A stretch of DNA of 64,000 nucleotides, from NCBI RefSeq assembly GCF_022605725.1, contig NC_065550.1, positions 6,696,001 to 6,760,000 of the forward strand, given 5' to 3'. This document shows, piece after piece, positions 22,532-32,425 of this stretch. The notes beneath the pieces are model-generated. The model saw only the letters and a list, made by a program, of their open reading frames with translations. It was not told the origin of the DNA and searched no databases. The stretch is from Anthonomus grandis grandis (lineage: Eukaryota > Arthropoda > Insecta > Coleoptera > Curculionidae). Numbering within the stretch: the first letter of the stretch is position 1; the number at the start of each line of letters is the position of its first letter. Made by a program: the position numbers and the translations under genes.

Positions 22532-23573
22532 ATGAATCAGGAAGATTACATCCAAAAAACACAAGAACTACTACAAGACAGTTTGACTTACAATCAACTA
22601 CCGAGGGACCCTACCACCTTCATTCAGATAACACACAATAATTTAATAAAATCACTCAAAACAAAAAAAAAAATAACTGATATCGAAGCAAAATCCTTAA
22701 CAATTTATAATGCATCTTGTCCTAAATTGTATTGTTCTCCAAAAGTACACAAACCTAATATTCCACTACGTCCTATTGTCAACTCCATTAATAGTATCAC
22801 ATACAACCTATCAAAATTTCTATCCAAAATTTTAAAAATACCTTTTGAAGACATAAATAATTATAATATAAGAGATACTTTCACATTTATAAATTCTATT
22901 AATGGTTTTCAGTTACACAATGATCATATTTTAATCTCCCTTGAAGTGGTTTTATTATTTAAAGACATTTTGCTTAAGTAAGTCCTATTTTAGCCACTAT
23001 TGTTTTGGATTATGTATTAGACAATACTATCCCCAACTTGCCCTTAACATACCTTTTATTTATAAATATGTAGATGATTTAATTTGTGCTATTCCCCCTG
23101 ATCAAATTGAAACTTACAATTTTAATCGAAAATTACAATTTTCAATAGAAATAGAAAAAGATCGTATCTTACCTTTTCTTGACACAAAAGTTATCAACAA
23201 TTATTTTGGACGGGTATCAAAAAAATACAGCTTCAGGAAGATTATTAATTATTGGTCATATCATCCTAAGAACCAGAAATACAACACAGTAATCGCTATG
23301 AAAAATAGGGTAACGCATATTAGTGATGAACAATTCTTACAGAACCATCTTAAGAAACTTTTCAATATTTTCATTAACAATGGCTATCCCAAACATATTT
23401 TAAATAAACTAATCTGTAACTCAGATATATTTAACCGATCAACTGAACCTCAAAATATTCAGTTAAAATATAAAAAACTGCCTTATATTAAAGATTTATC
23501 GCACCAAATCACAACTCTATTTAATAAGTTCCCTCACATTAAAATAGCAAAATATAATACCTTAAATAATTGA
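22532..23573 (+). pseudogene. Penelope reverse transcriptase, internally deleted
   Basis: The upstream frame carries LYCSPKVHKPNIPLRPIVNS, the fingers motif of Penelope RTs, and SLEVVLLFKDI in the position of the FDVVSLFTNIP motif A. The sequence then jumps to YKYVDDLICAIPPDQIETYN, the YVDD catalytic box, with loss of roughly 80-100 codons including the MGSPLSP block, and a frame change at 22941-22981. It continues with ILPFLDTKVINN and NNGYPKHILNKLI. The catalytic aspartate in motif A is glutamate (SLEVV). Confidence 0.8.
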
Positions 23574-23629
23574 AACCTCTTCTCAAAAACTAAAGATAAG
23601 ACTCCTACTCTTTTTAATAGCAATGTGAT

Positions 23630-23937
23630 ATATAAATTCCCCTGTTTAGAATGTCAAGGTTGTTATGTTGGTCATACATCTCAATTGTTAAAACAAAGAA
23701 TCACACAACACAAGAATGACTACAAACTCGGAAAAAACACGTGCGCGGTTGTTAAACATTCTCAAAAAACAGGTCCTCAATTATGATCAAGTTAAAATGT
23801 TAAAGCAAGAAAATAACTATAAAAGCCGCCTTTTTTTGGAAATGTATTACATAAAGAAAACAAAACACTCTTTAAACTATAAATCTGACATAAACCAACT
23901 AAGTAACATCGATAGTAATATTTTAAACCTTATCTAA
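23630..23937 (+). pseudogene. Penelope GIY-YIG endonuclease segment
   Basis: The + strand reads YKFPCLECQGCYVGHTSQ, KQRITQHKNDYKL, then VVKHSQKTG. This corresponds to the IPC..C...Y(V/I)GQT...R..EH..D and H...TGH blocks of Penelope GIY-YIG nucleases. A frame change near 23760 moves the tail into the ORF at 23716-23937. The canonical Y and R residues are present, but the domain is not in frame with the RT. Confidence 0.75.
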
Positions 23938-24450
23938 ACATGACATTTCAAAGAAAGTTATATAAAAATAATAAAGCGAAAAGAAAAATAGAGGAAGGAA
24001 TATACAAAGATACAATAGTTTACACTCATTATAGCAAATATTTTGTGTGAATCGCGAGACCCAACGAAATTTTCTTACCTTATTTAGTAGTGAAATCACT
24101 AGTCACGTTTGTCATTACCGGTAGACAGTCGCATTGCTCAGTGTCTATATGTATATAAGAATAATTATAATATAAAAAAGAAAAATGTTTTTGTTTATGT
24201 GTGAGACATTAAACAGACTCTGTGTTGTAAGTTAAACTTATTGTCCTTTTGTTTGCAATTTACTTAGCATGTAAAGTAAATCTTCATTCTTCATTTTCCA
24301 TTTCATAATTTTGTTGTGTTCAATTCTTTTATATATTTATATGTTAACATACTTTTTTTACTCTCTTGTAGTTTCTCCTGAAGAAGTCCCTAAAATATAG
24401 GATGAAATATTGAGAATAAACAAATGCTTGAAATGAGCTAAAACCGATTT

Positions 24451-24503
24451 AGCCTAACCTGAAAGTAATAAGGTTAGGCTAGTATAAGTAATATACTAGC
24501 CTA
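24451..24503. repeat. Two overlapping palindromes
   Basis: agcctaacct (24451) pairs with aggttaggct (24471) across 10 nt. taggctagtata (24475) pairs with tatactagccta (24492) across agtaa. They share the taggct segment, so the strand could fold two alternative hairpins. Confidence 0.7.
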
Positions 24504-24507
24504 GTAG

Positions 24508-24533
24508 TATATATATATATATATATATGTATA

Positions 24534-24588
<55 letters not shown>
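24508..24588. repeat. (TA)n microsatellite
   Basis: About 80 bases of almost pure TA dinucleotides with two small interruptions (tgtatag). Length is likely to vary between individuals and may be inexact in the assembly. Confidence 0.9.
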
Positions 24589-24590
<2 letters not shown>

Positions 24591-26118
24591 GTAATATGTA
24601 AATTTATATATAAACGGTAATTTTAATTTACATAATAATATTGCTAGTCCTTATAATATCAGAAACTTTAAAAGGGCGAATTGAGAAGCCTATCATGATA
24701 AACTCTCAATACCGCTCTTGGATCTTAATTATAATCTCGATTATGACCAATTAATGTCTCATCATTTGTGAGGGTTCTGAACAAGTAATTCCAGTAAAAT
24801 TGGTTGGAACACCTATGAAGAGGGTAATCGATGATGGACGATGTACATCTTGAGTTAGGGAAAGGAAAAATGTTAAAACAAATTTTAATAATATCCCATA
24901 TACAGGAAACTATATTATGGCTAAAAAAATTATTCCAATAACTATGAAAAAACTAAAAAATTAAAAAAAAAAGCAAAATTGAAACTCTTTTGTGGCACTT
25001 TAAATAAGAATTCGAACATCACATATGTTTGAAACAAAATTAAAAAATTTAATAACAACTCCAAAATAAGTAGATCTAATCATGTAATTTCAGACAATTT
25101 AAAGCAATCCATTCTAGACAATATTTCAGTTATAAATATAGATCACAGTTTCAATCTTGTTCTCACCAATGGAGGTGACAATTTCTTGCATTTTTCTTTA
25201 TATGAGTTAAACTTAAACAAAAAGAAATCATCTGCACCAAGTGATTTCTTTTTATAGTATGGACGATGTGGCCTATCAAATGTTTAAATTTCTGCCGTTT
25301 AAAGCTAAACAAATTCTCTTAAATATCTACAATAAAATCTTAATGGGAGGGGAAATACCCCGATATCCTGGAATAAATTCAATGTAGTGAGAATTTTGAA
25401 ACCAAATAAAGATCCAATGGACCCTGACAATTATAGACCAATTGTATTGTCATGATGTGGTGCCAAAGTTTTAGAAATTATGTTCAAGAATCGTCTGGAT
25501 TGGCAACTGAAACATGATCTGAAATTTTCAAACAGACAGACATGTTTCCGTAAGGAAAAGGGCATATATGACAATATTGCATTTATCACATCTTATATTA
25601 ATAATGCATTTTTTATCCTCTGATTCAGTTATAGCAGTCTTTTTAGACATAAAAGCTGCATGTGATAATGTGAACATCTATAAAATGTATAATAAGCTAC
25701 AAAACATGGAAGTGCCTGGTCATATGTGTAATGTAATCTATAGACTTTTTACAGACCGACTACTGTATTGTAGGAGTAATAATGAGTCATTCTTCGGTCC
25801 AGTGCTGACAACTACGCGTACCATCATTTAAGTACCATCATATTTAATATTATTATATAAAAATTATTTTTGAATTAAACCTGGGGGATGCATTTATAAT
25901 AGGATACGCCGATGACTTGATAGCAATAATGTAGCTACAATGATTAATAAAATTAACATTGCCCGGAGAAAAAGTGTCACCCCACCTCCCATACAAATTA
26001 ATAATTCAGTTATCCCCGTTAAACAAAATGCCAAATATTTAGGAATAGTTTTGCAAGAGAATCTAAAGTGGCCACCTCACATTCCAAAGATTAAAAATAA
26101 AGCAAAAAAGTCACTGAA

Positions 26119-26170
26119 CTTCCTAAGAGCATTGTGTAGGCCTGTAGGCCTACACAATGCTCTTAGGAAG
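26119..26170. repeat. 52-bp near-perfect palindrome inside the I-type LINE
   Basis: 25-base arms (cttcctaagagcattgtgta + ggcct and its exact reverse complement) separated by gt. The LINE reading frame is continuous if the second arm is skipped (..RALCR then PWWGADQT-like), so the right arm is a local inverted insertion. Confidence 0.9.
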
Positions 26171-26747
26171 CATGGTGGGGTGCAGATCAAACACCCTTTT
26201 GACTGCCTTTTTTGCTTTGGTACAATCTCATCCAGATTTCGTTTCGATATTTTTTAAACCGTGCGCAATAACGGCTCTTAATGGATTGGACGTGGTGTTT
26301 TACAAGGGCTTACGCATATGTATGGAATGTATGCGCTCCACTCCCGGGGTGGCATTGTTAGCCGAATCATCTATGATAGATCTAGAACACAGGAGAAAAC
26401 TACTGGCTCTTAAAGTAATTTCCAAATTTTTATTAATTATAAATCACCCTGGTATCCAAAACATAAATAATATTAGATCGAAAATAATCATAGACCTGAG
26501 TTTTGGAATAACAATAAAACTCCATATTTAGTGACTGCATTTCAAAGCTACAGACCATACATAACCCTACTCTATAGACGATCAAAATTTCTAAGTTACG
26601 AAAGTTCTGAGTGGGCCTCTAAAAACTATAAAATGTAACTTAAAAAAGGGAGACATCATTACAGGAAATAAATTCATAGATGAAACCAACAACTTAAGAA
26701 CCCGTTATAAATTTATTTATTCTGATACTTCAAAAAAGGGCAACAGT

Positions 26748-26957
26748 GTGGGATTTGGCATATCTATCCCATCCTTGAACTATAGATTCTCGTCACGATT
26801 GCCAGATAACGTTAATATTTATAAGGCCGAAATAATTACTATTCATGATGCTGTAAAAACCTCTATCAACCAACAAATCAAGAGAGCGATAATATTTTCA
26901 GATTCAAAGGGAGCAATTACAAAGCTCAGTGGTTCTTTTTTGTACAGCAAATTCTGA
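26748..26957 (+). pseudogene. LINE RNase H domain fragment
   Basis: With the preceding codons it shows SDTSKKGNSVGFG (catalytic D at the start), IYKAEIITI (catalytic E) and IIFSDSKGAI (catalytic D), the three acidic positions of a class I RNase H in LINEs. The frame ends shortly after at FCTANS. Confidence 0.7.
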
Positions 26958-27479
26958 ATATTGGGTTCTTACAACTAAAAGTTTAATTGCCATGACAAAC
27001 AACAATGGTTATGACAAGTGGAAAATTTTAGTATGAAACAATCATAGTAGATATGCTAGGGTACAACCCACATTTACTAACAAAAAATGGTTTGCTAACT
27101 TGAATGCGTACAGGACATTGCCCGACTAACTCTCACCTTTATCGAATGAACATGAAATATAGCCCTTTTTGTGATTGTGGTTCATGGGATAACTTGGACC
27201 ATATTTTCTTTGAGTGCTCAATGAATCGCGTTATTAATTTTGACTTATATATGACCTTTGTATTAAAGAAAAGAGTATCACCATTATCTATGAGTGACAT
27301 TCTACCTGCTCCAGACGATGAAACAATAGAGATAATCATGCGAATCATAAACATTAATCAGATTAAAATCTAAAGCTCAATTTCCCATCCTCATCTCACA
27401 CAAATCGGGCTGGCAATTGTCTTGCAGCAGAGCCAACAAGTGAACAAAACAAGACAAAGTTGTGGGACATAGGAAACAA

Positions 27480-28525
27480 TTGGATGTTGTGTAGAATTTT
27501 CAAAGACCTTTTATAGGTTGGACCATGGTCTTATCATTGAAAATATGATATCTATGGGTTTCAATCATGGCTTTGTAAAACTCTTTGTCGCCTAAGATTG
27601 TTCCCAGTTTATTGAATTTAGTGCCTATAAGTCAAATTCTTATTCCACACTGAGTGGTGCCCCTCAAGAAAGCAATCTTGCCCCATTAATGTTTTCTATA
27701 TTTGTCACAAGTACCATTATGTCTGAGTTTCTTTTATTTGTAGATGACTTATAAATATATTTCGCATAATAGAATCTAAAGAGGATTGTGATCCTCCATT
27801 GCTGATGCTTTAGGACACTGGCTTATAATAAATATATTACCTCTGAATATTAAATATTGCAAGTCTATGTCAATCTCAAATATTCACAATGAAATTAAGC
27901 ATAGTTATAGGTTAGGCAATACTGCCCTAGAAAATGTCGACTCTATGAGGGATCAACAAACACATCGATGAAGTTGTTAAATCTTCCTTGAAAACTCTTG
28001 GTTTCATAATCAGATCAACTAGAGAATTTAAAAGCTTGAATAGTCTTGTTAATTTGTATAATGGCCTAAATTACTTTATGCAGCAATGGTGTGGTTTCCC
28101 AACTCTAATATAGGCACACTAGCATATGTGCAGCGCAGGCTTTTGAAGTATGCTTCAAAATTGATGGAATATACCCTCCAAGGGGTATATTCTATACCCC
28201 TTGGAGGGTATAAACTATTATAAACTTCTTTTACAAAGATTTAATTTTTTTATGTTTGACTATTTGCACTATTCTGAGCAGCCAGCTTTTTTTTTATTTA
28301 AACGATGCAACTATAAAATTGATGCTTCTCATCTTTTAAGGGACTTAAACTTTTTTTGTTTCCTCTATACACATTAGAAAACACCTACACTTTTATTTAG
28401 AAAATAGATCTATCTTAGCAAGAAATGCACCTTTATATTGAGCTTGCTCATGGTTTAAAATTTTACACAGCAATAATGATATTGACTGTTTAATGCACTA
28501 TAGCTACCCTTATAACCATTAATTA
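27480..28525 (+). mobile_element. Jockey-like LINE fragment, decayed
   Basis: Readable pieces on the + strand: YRLDHGLIIENMISMGF, SGAPQESNLAPLMFSIFV (RT motif B), FLLFVDDL (catalytic box with F.DD shifted), LKTLGFIIRSTREFKS, and IDGIYPPRG with NYYKLLLQRFN (C-terminal domain). Multiple stops and shifts; both ends uncertain. Contains the palindrome at 28170-28212. Confidence 0.65.
28170..28212. repeat. 20-bp-arm palindrome inside a LINE
   Basis: tataccctccaaggggtata and its exact reverse complement, separated by ttc. The LINE frame reads IYPPRG directly into NYYK if the inserted inverted copy is removed. Confidence 0.9.
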
Positions 28526-28779
28526 GTGCTATACACGTTTGGCGAGTTGAATCTTACGGATTGAGTTTTAATGTGTTAGACATAATAGATAGAGAGTAGA
28601 CAGAGCACGACTGCATCGGTAACCTCCCACCGATAGCGACGCCGATTCTGTACTGCTCGCAATGTGAATTTAATTTCTGCTTGCTCGCAGTGATGTTTAG
28701 CAAGCGCTTGGAGGTGGGTAGGTTAGCCTCGAATCAAGTATTGGAATTTTACGCGCACACAATTCTCGCAATTCGTCCA

Positions 28780-29780
28780 AATTAACGGCTCTTTCATGTC
28801 GGTGTTGGTAAAGAATTTCCATCAAATAGCCCCATAAGAAGTAGTCGTCGCAAGGCGTCAGATCTGGAGATCGCGGAGGCCATGGTATGGTACCTCTTGT
28901 GGAAATAAGCCGTTCAGGAAGTGTTTGTTAAATAGACCTGCACTTGTCTAGCGTTGTGAGCGGGACATCCCTCTTGTTGAAACCAAATTTCCTCAAAATT
29001 AACATCCAAGTTTCGTATAGCGGGTATAATATTTTGTTGCAATAAAAGTATATATATATATAAGTATAATATATATAAGTATAATATATATATATATATA
29101 TAAGTATAATATCTCTCAGAGTTTAAGGTACCATCAAAAAAAGGCCCTACAATGTGATTGGCTAAAATACCAGCCCAAACATTTACCTTTTGCGGGTATT
29201 GAGTTCGTAATGGTACACTCAAATGTAGATTTTCCCGAAACCAATATCTCACGACTGAAGAATTATGTCGACCTAGAAGAGAAAAAGATGACTCGTCTGT
29301 AAATAAAATATTACTTGTGAAGTCGTCATTTTGATCAATTTTTACTCTTAAGGTTTCACAAAACACCAAGCGTTTTATTTGATCTTCTGGAAAAATTTCT
29401 TGAGTGTTTTTAATTTTATAGGCTTTGTACTTATTTCTTTTCAAAATATCACGCACTGTACGACTTGGAATATCAAGTTCTTAAGAAACTTGGGAGCTAG
29501 AACAAGGTTCACTTACTTCCACAAAAGCACACACCTTGACCTCCTTTTCAATCCTAGCGTCAGGTGTTCGACGAGGTTCCTGATCGCCACTAGAACATTT
29601 TGCACACTGATGTACACATCCCGACTGCTCAAACTTATGCCAGATATTATAAATTGTTTTAGCAGTAGGGACTTGCTGATCAGGATATGCAAATATAAAA
29701 CGGCCAACAACTTCTTCTACACTATCCGCATGACAATACCATTTGATGATATTAATCTTTTGATCAACAGTGAAAACCAT
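28780..29780 (-). pseudogene. Mariner-like transposase, frameshifted and with microsatellite insert
   Basis: The N-terminal half (29780-29481, MVFTVDQKINIIKWYCHADS, then an HTH region) ends at a stop and passes into the frame 29456-28914. That frame has NILFTDESSFSLLGRHN (first catalytic D), VNVWAGILANHIVGPFFDGT and IWFQQEGCPAHNARQVQVYL, where the usual QQDG is QQEG, so the second acidic residue is E. Between RYY and LLLQQN a TA-rich microsatellite adds about 20 Tyr/Ile/Leu codons without breaking the frame. The last part (PPRSPDLTPCD region, about 28870-28780) is in another frame. Confidence 0.8.
29048..29110. repeat. TATATA/AGTATAATA microsatellite inside transposase
   Basis: Several units of tatataagtataatatata expand within the coding region. 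The insert is in frame on the - strand and encodes Y, I and L residues. Confidence 0.85.
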
Positions 29781-30014
29781 TTTTATTTTATTACTGTAAC
29801 CGTCTTCGTATCAAAGGTTGAAATAAATTGTAAACATGATCGGCTAACACGTACATAGGTAGGTATGCGAGGAATTGCAACCGGACTGATAAGCGCAACG
29901 ACGACGCGATAGCCGCCCAGGGTGGAGCCAAGTTTGTTCTCGCTCTACTCCGTCTCCTTCTTACACATTACGCAAAAATCATATTCGAAATTTTTCAACC
30001 GCAGAACGTGTATA

Positions 30015-30707
30015 TATAAATTCTCCATTTAATCTTCTCTTGCCTGTAGTATACTTTGAAGTTGTGAGCTTCAAATTTTGGCTGTTTTTGAGTCAAATCA
30101 ATTTTTGTAGAATGTTGATTTTTATATACCCTTTACCTAAGCTGTCCAAAGTATTTAGTTTTTTCAGTTTATTGGTTTTGTATAATTACTTTTCGTCTGT
30201 TAAGCATATGTTGTCTTATTATTAGGAATTTCCTGTTAGACAATGTTAACGTAAATAAATGAAAAAAAAATTGTAATACTACTTAAAAATTTATTAAGTA
30301 TTTGATGTATGTGGATAGTTCTGGATTAGTATATTTCTATTTGCCACTGGATTGGTTAAGATGTTATTTTTTTCTATCTTTTTGTAAATTGGTTCTGCTG
30401 TTTAAATAAATAAATTGCATGGAAAATCTAAATTCCTGTTTATATCACAGTTGATAAATGTAGTCTTGCTACATACTATAATAATTCCCAAATAATAATC
30501 CATTAATAATAATCCAAATTTAAGAACTGTAATACAAAAACACAATCCTATAAATATTTCTTATTAAGGTTTGTATGAGCAAGTAATTAATTTCTCTGTA
30601 ATTTGTTTATATACAAAAGAAAATTACTTAGAAAAATGATATTTGATTGCTTAGAGATATAAATCTACGTTTACTAATTTATACTAATTAAGGATTTTTG
30701 TTTTCAG
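30015..30707. other. Distal intron of zinc-finger gene, no element recognised
   Basis: AT-rich with no domain-bearing ORF. It ends in the acceptor ttttgttttcag. Confidence 0.35.
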
Positions 30708-30836
30708 CATTGAACAGCAATTTCAAGGACCAATAGATCCAAATAAAACTTTGCTATTATGTGAAACTTGTCCCTATCAAACCACTGACCATAATTACTT
30801 TGATGTTCATAAGAAGACACATAAGCAAACATATAA
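30708..30836 (+). CDS. C2H2 zinc-finger gene, exon 2
   Basis: Starts after ttttcag and ends at ATAA|gtatga. It encodes the first finger, CETCPYQTTDHNYFDVHKKT followed by H (C-x2-C-x12-H-x4-H spacing). Its two trailing bases complete a codon with the first G of exon 3, making the next finger begin KCDLC. Confidence 0.75.
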
Positions 30837-30888
30837 GTATGATCTATTGACCTGAAAAATGGAAAAACAAAATTACCAATATTTTTAG

Positions 30889-31064
30889 GTGTGACTTATG
30901 TAATTACATTACAAGTTCTTGGGCAATGATTCAGAAACACAAGGACATTAAGCACACGAAAACGGAAGATTTATTGTATTATTGTGGTGATTGTGAGTTT
31001 ACTACAATGAAACTTTATCATTTAAAAGCTCATAAAAGGGAGCACAAAGTAAAAGTAAAATTTT
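30889..31064 (+). CDS. C2H2 zinc-finger gene, exon 3
   Basis: Starts after atttttag. It encodes two fingers: CDLCNYITSSWAMIQKHKDI with KH, and CGDCEFTTMKLYHLKAHKRE with H. The strongest donor is TTTT|gtaagt at 31065, but that leaves one base out of phase with exon 4. The weaker gtaaaa sites at about 31048 and 31054 keep the frame. Either one of those is used or there is a one-base lesion or sequencing error here. Confidence 0.7.
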
Positions 31065-31110
31065 GTAAGTTGTTTTTATAAGTTATCAGTAATAAAATAA
31101 CTGTTTTTAG

Positions 31111-31422
31111 CCCCCAACATACAATTGCCAGGAATGTTCTTATAAATGCATGTCAGAGTTAGCTTTGGTTAACCATGTTGGTACTAGTCATTCAGTCGAC
31201 GGTAGATGCAAATTTTGTCTCAAGCAGTATCGCAGGAGAGAGCAGAAGCGGAAGCAGACACACGAGTTAAGGCATATGTTTATAAGATCAGTTAAACAGG
31301 CTTATTTTAAATGTAAGATATGTAGAATTCAGTTTCCAAATTTGAATGATATCATACATCATTGTAAACTACTTCATAACATGACGGTAGACTTTGATGT
31401 TAGCAAGTTTGATATTTACTAA
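31111..31422 (+). CDS. C2H2 zinc-finger gene, last exon
   Basis: Follows the acceptor ctgtttttag and reads in phase 0 to TAA at 31420-31422. It encodes three more fingers: CQECSYKCMSELALVNHVGT with SH, CKFCLKQYRRREQKRKQTHE with LRH, and CKICRIQFPNLNDIIHHCKL with LH. The whole protein would have about six fingers and about 265 residues. It is probably a nuclear DNA-binding protein; target and pathway are unknown. Fingers are closely spaced but lack the TGEKP linkers of KRAB-type arrays. Confidence 0.75.
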   Translation, partial: PPTYNCQECSYKCMSELALVNHVGTSHSVDGRCKFCLKQYRRREQKRKQTHELRHMFIRSVKQAYFKCKICRIQFPNLNDIIHHCKLLHNMTVDFDVSKFDIY

Positions 31423-32425
31423 GATGTGGTAGTTCTTAGAAAATTGTGTGTTGTATATTTTATTATTTTTAGCAGTATTACAATTACTTTTTATTTAAAT
31501 GTAGCTTAGCATTAGAAAGGTCATAAAGTCTTAAGAACAGGGTGATTTAAGAAAAACTTCTTCATACCATTCATGTAAAAAAGGGCATATGTTTTTAGGG
31601 AATCTACAAGCAATACAGGGACCCTAATAATTTATTTTAATAAAAATAGCACCCAAATTACAAAAAATTCTATTTACTTTAACAACGCGTTTAACATAAA
31701 AATATCTGAGTCACACAAAAAACTTTTTTTCCTGCCACTGGCAAGGGGTAAGATGTGAATGTGCTTCCTATTTACATATTGTCGCCTTAGAATCAAACTA
31801 TTGGTTCTAAGGCAGTAATGACAGGTTTTTTGAAGTTTAAAAATTTTTATACTAAATTAAACGAGTTATAATTTTTTTAGTAATTTATTATGGTCTGGTT
31901 TATTTAGAATGTCATATTTAAAATTTATCATAAAACTAAATCATAGATTAAAAATGTACAATAATTTATTGCAGTGTAATATATTCATTAAACTCATGGT
32001 AATACTATACATATTTGTTTTTTATTAATAATTGTCTATCAGAAATAGACCAAAAATTCTACATCCTGCTCTGGTGATTACTTCTTTAGGTCTGATTGTT
32101 GGTTGATTTTCTCATCTTACTCTTTTCTTGTCTGAGATCACTTGGAAGATTATCTTTAATACTATGGTCCTATGGTTGGAAACTGGTGTGATGCTTAAAT
32201 TACCTTACTTGCATTTTTTATTACTTTATTTGCATTTTTTATAAAAAAAATTATTACGGTATTTTATCTGGTTAAAATAACTCGATTTAATTAGTTTAAA
32301 TGGAGAGTTTTGCAACATCTCTTAAGTCTCAGATCAATTAAAATGTTTATTATTAATATTAAAAAAAGTTTTATCCAAATCCTTTGGAAGTTATAGCCGT
32401 TTATATTTTTAACATCTATACCCTA
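31423..32425 (+). other. 3' flank of the zinc-finger gene
   Basis: No coding sequence seen. A hairpin gccttagaa..ttctaaggc lies at 31784-31813. The segment tggtcctatggttggaaact at 32164 resembles agtcctatggttggaacctt at 42678, a dispersed repeat (each continues ggtgtgatgct.aaatt). The gene's poly(A) signal is probably in 31440-31700, but no single site stands out. Confidence 0.4.

Larger units (their letters stand above)
22315..24425 (+). mobile_element. Penelope-like element with GIY-YIG endonuclease
   Basis: A + strand Penelope element. The RT part (22532-22981, then 22941-23573) is followed by a GIY-YIG nuclease segment near 23630-23790 and a 3' region up to about 24425. That region contains tcctgaagaagtccctaaaa and tgaaatattgagaataaa, a sequence style typical of Penelope terminal repeats. 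Frameshifts and an internal deletion make it inactive. Confidence 0.8.
24780..27375 (+). mobile_element. I-type LINE with RNase H, heavily decayed
   Basis: A + strand LINE read in many shifted frames. It shows KPNKDPMDPDNYRPIVLS, VIAVFLDIKAACDNVNI (motif A region) and NAKYLGIVLQENLKWPPHI (thumb). An RNase H domain (FIYSDTSKKGNSVGFGIS, IYKAEIITIHDAVKTS) and a C-terminal LRTGHCPTNSHLY..CDCGSWDNLDHIFFEC zinc-binding block follow. RNase H after the RT and this C-terminal block point to the I group. Codons between motif A and thumb, including the FADD box, are lost or shifted. It contains the 52-bp palindrome at 26119. Confidence 0.75.
28532..30012 (-). mobile_element. Mariner-like element with TA target duplication
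   Basis: A TA dinucleotide flanks both ends (28530-28531 and 30013-30014). The terminal repeats start TACACGTT and then match imperfectly (ggcgagttgaa / tgcggttgaa). The - strand carries a transposase in two frames. It lies just before the last exons of the zinc-finger gene, inside its intron. Confidence 0.75.
13212..30707 (+). other. Intron of the zinc-finger gene, filled with TEs
   Basis: Bounded by gtaggt at 13212 and ttttcag at 30701-30707, with exon phases matching across it. It contains, in order, Crypton, LINE, mariner fragment, nested LINEs, Penelope, I-type LINE, jockey fragment and mariner. Confidence 0.6.

Noticed and set aside
24508..24588. (TA)n run as a possible centromere, origin or telomere-like signal
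   Set aside because: A simple dinucleotide microsatellite of only about 80 bp; no higher-order satellite.
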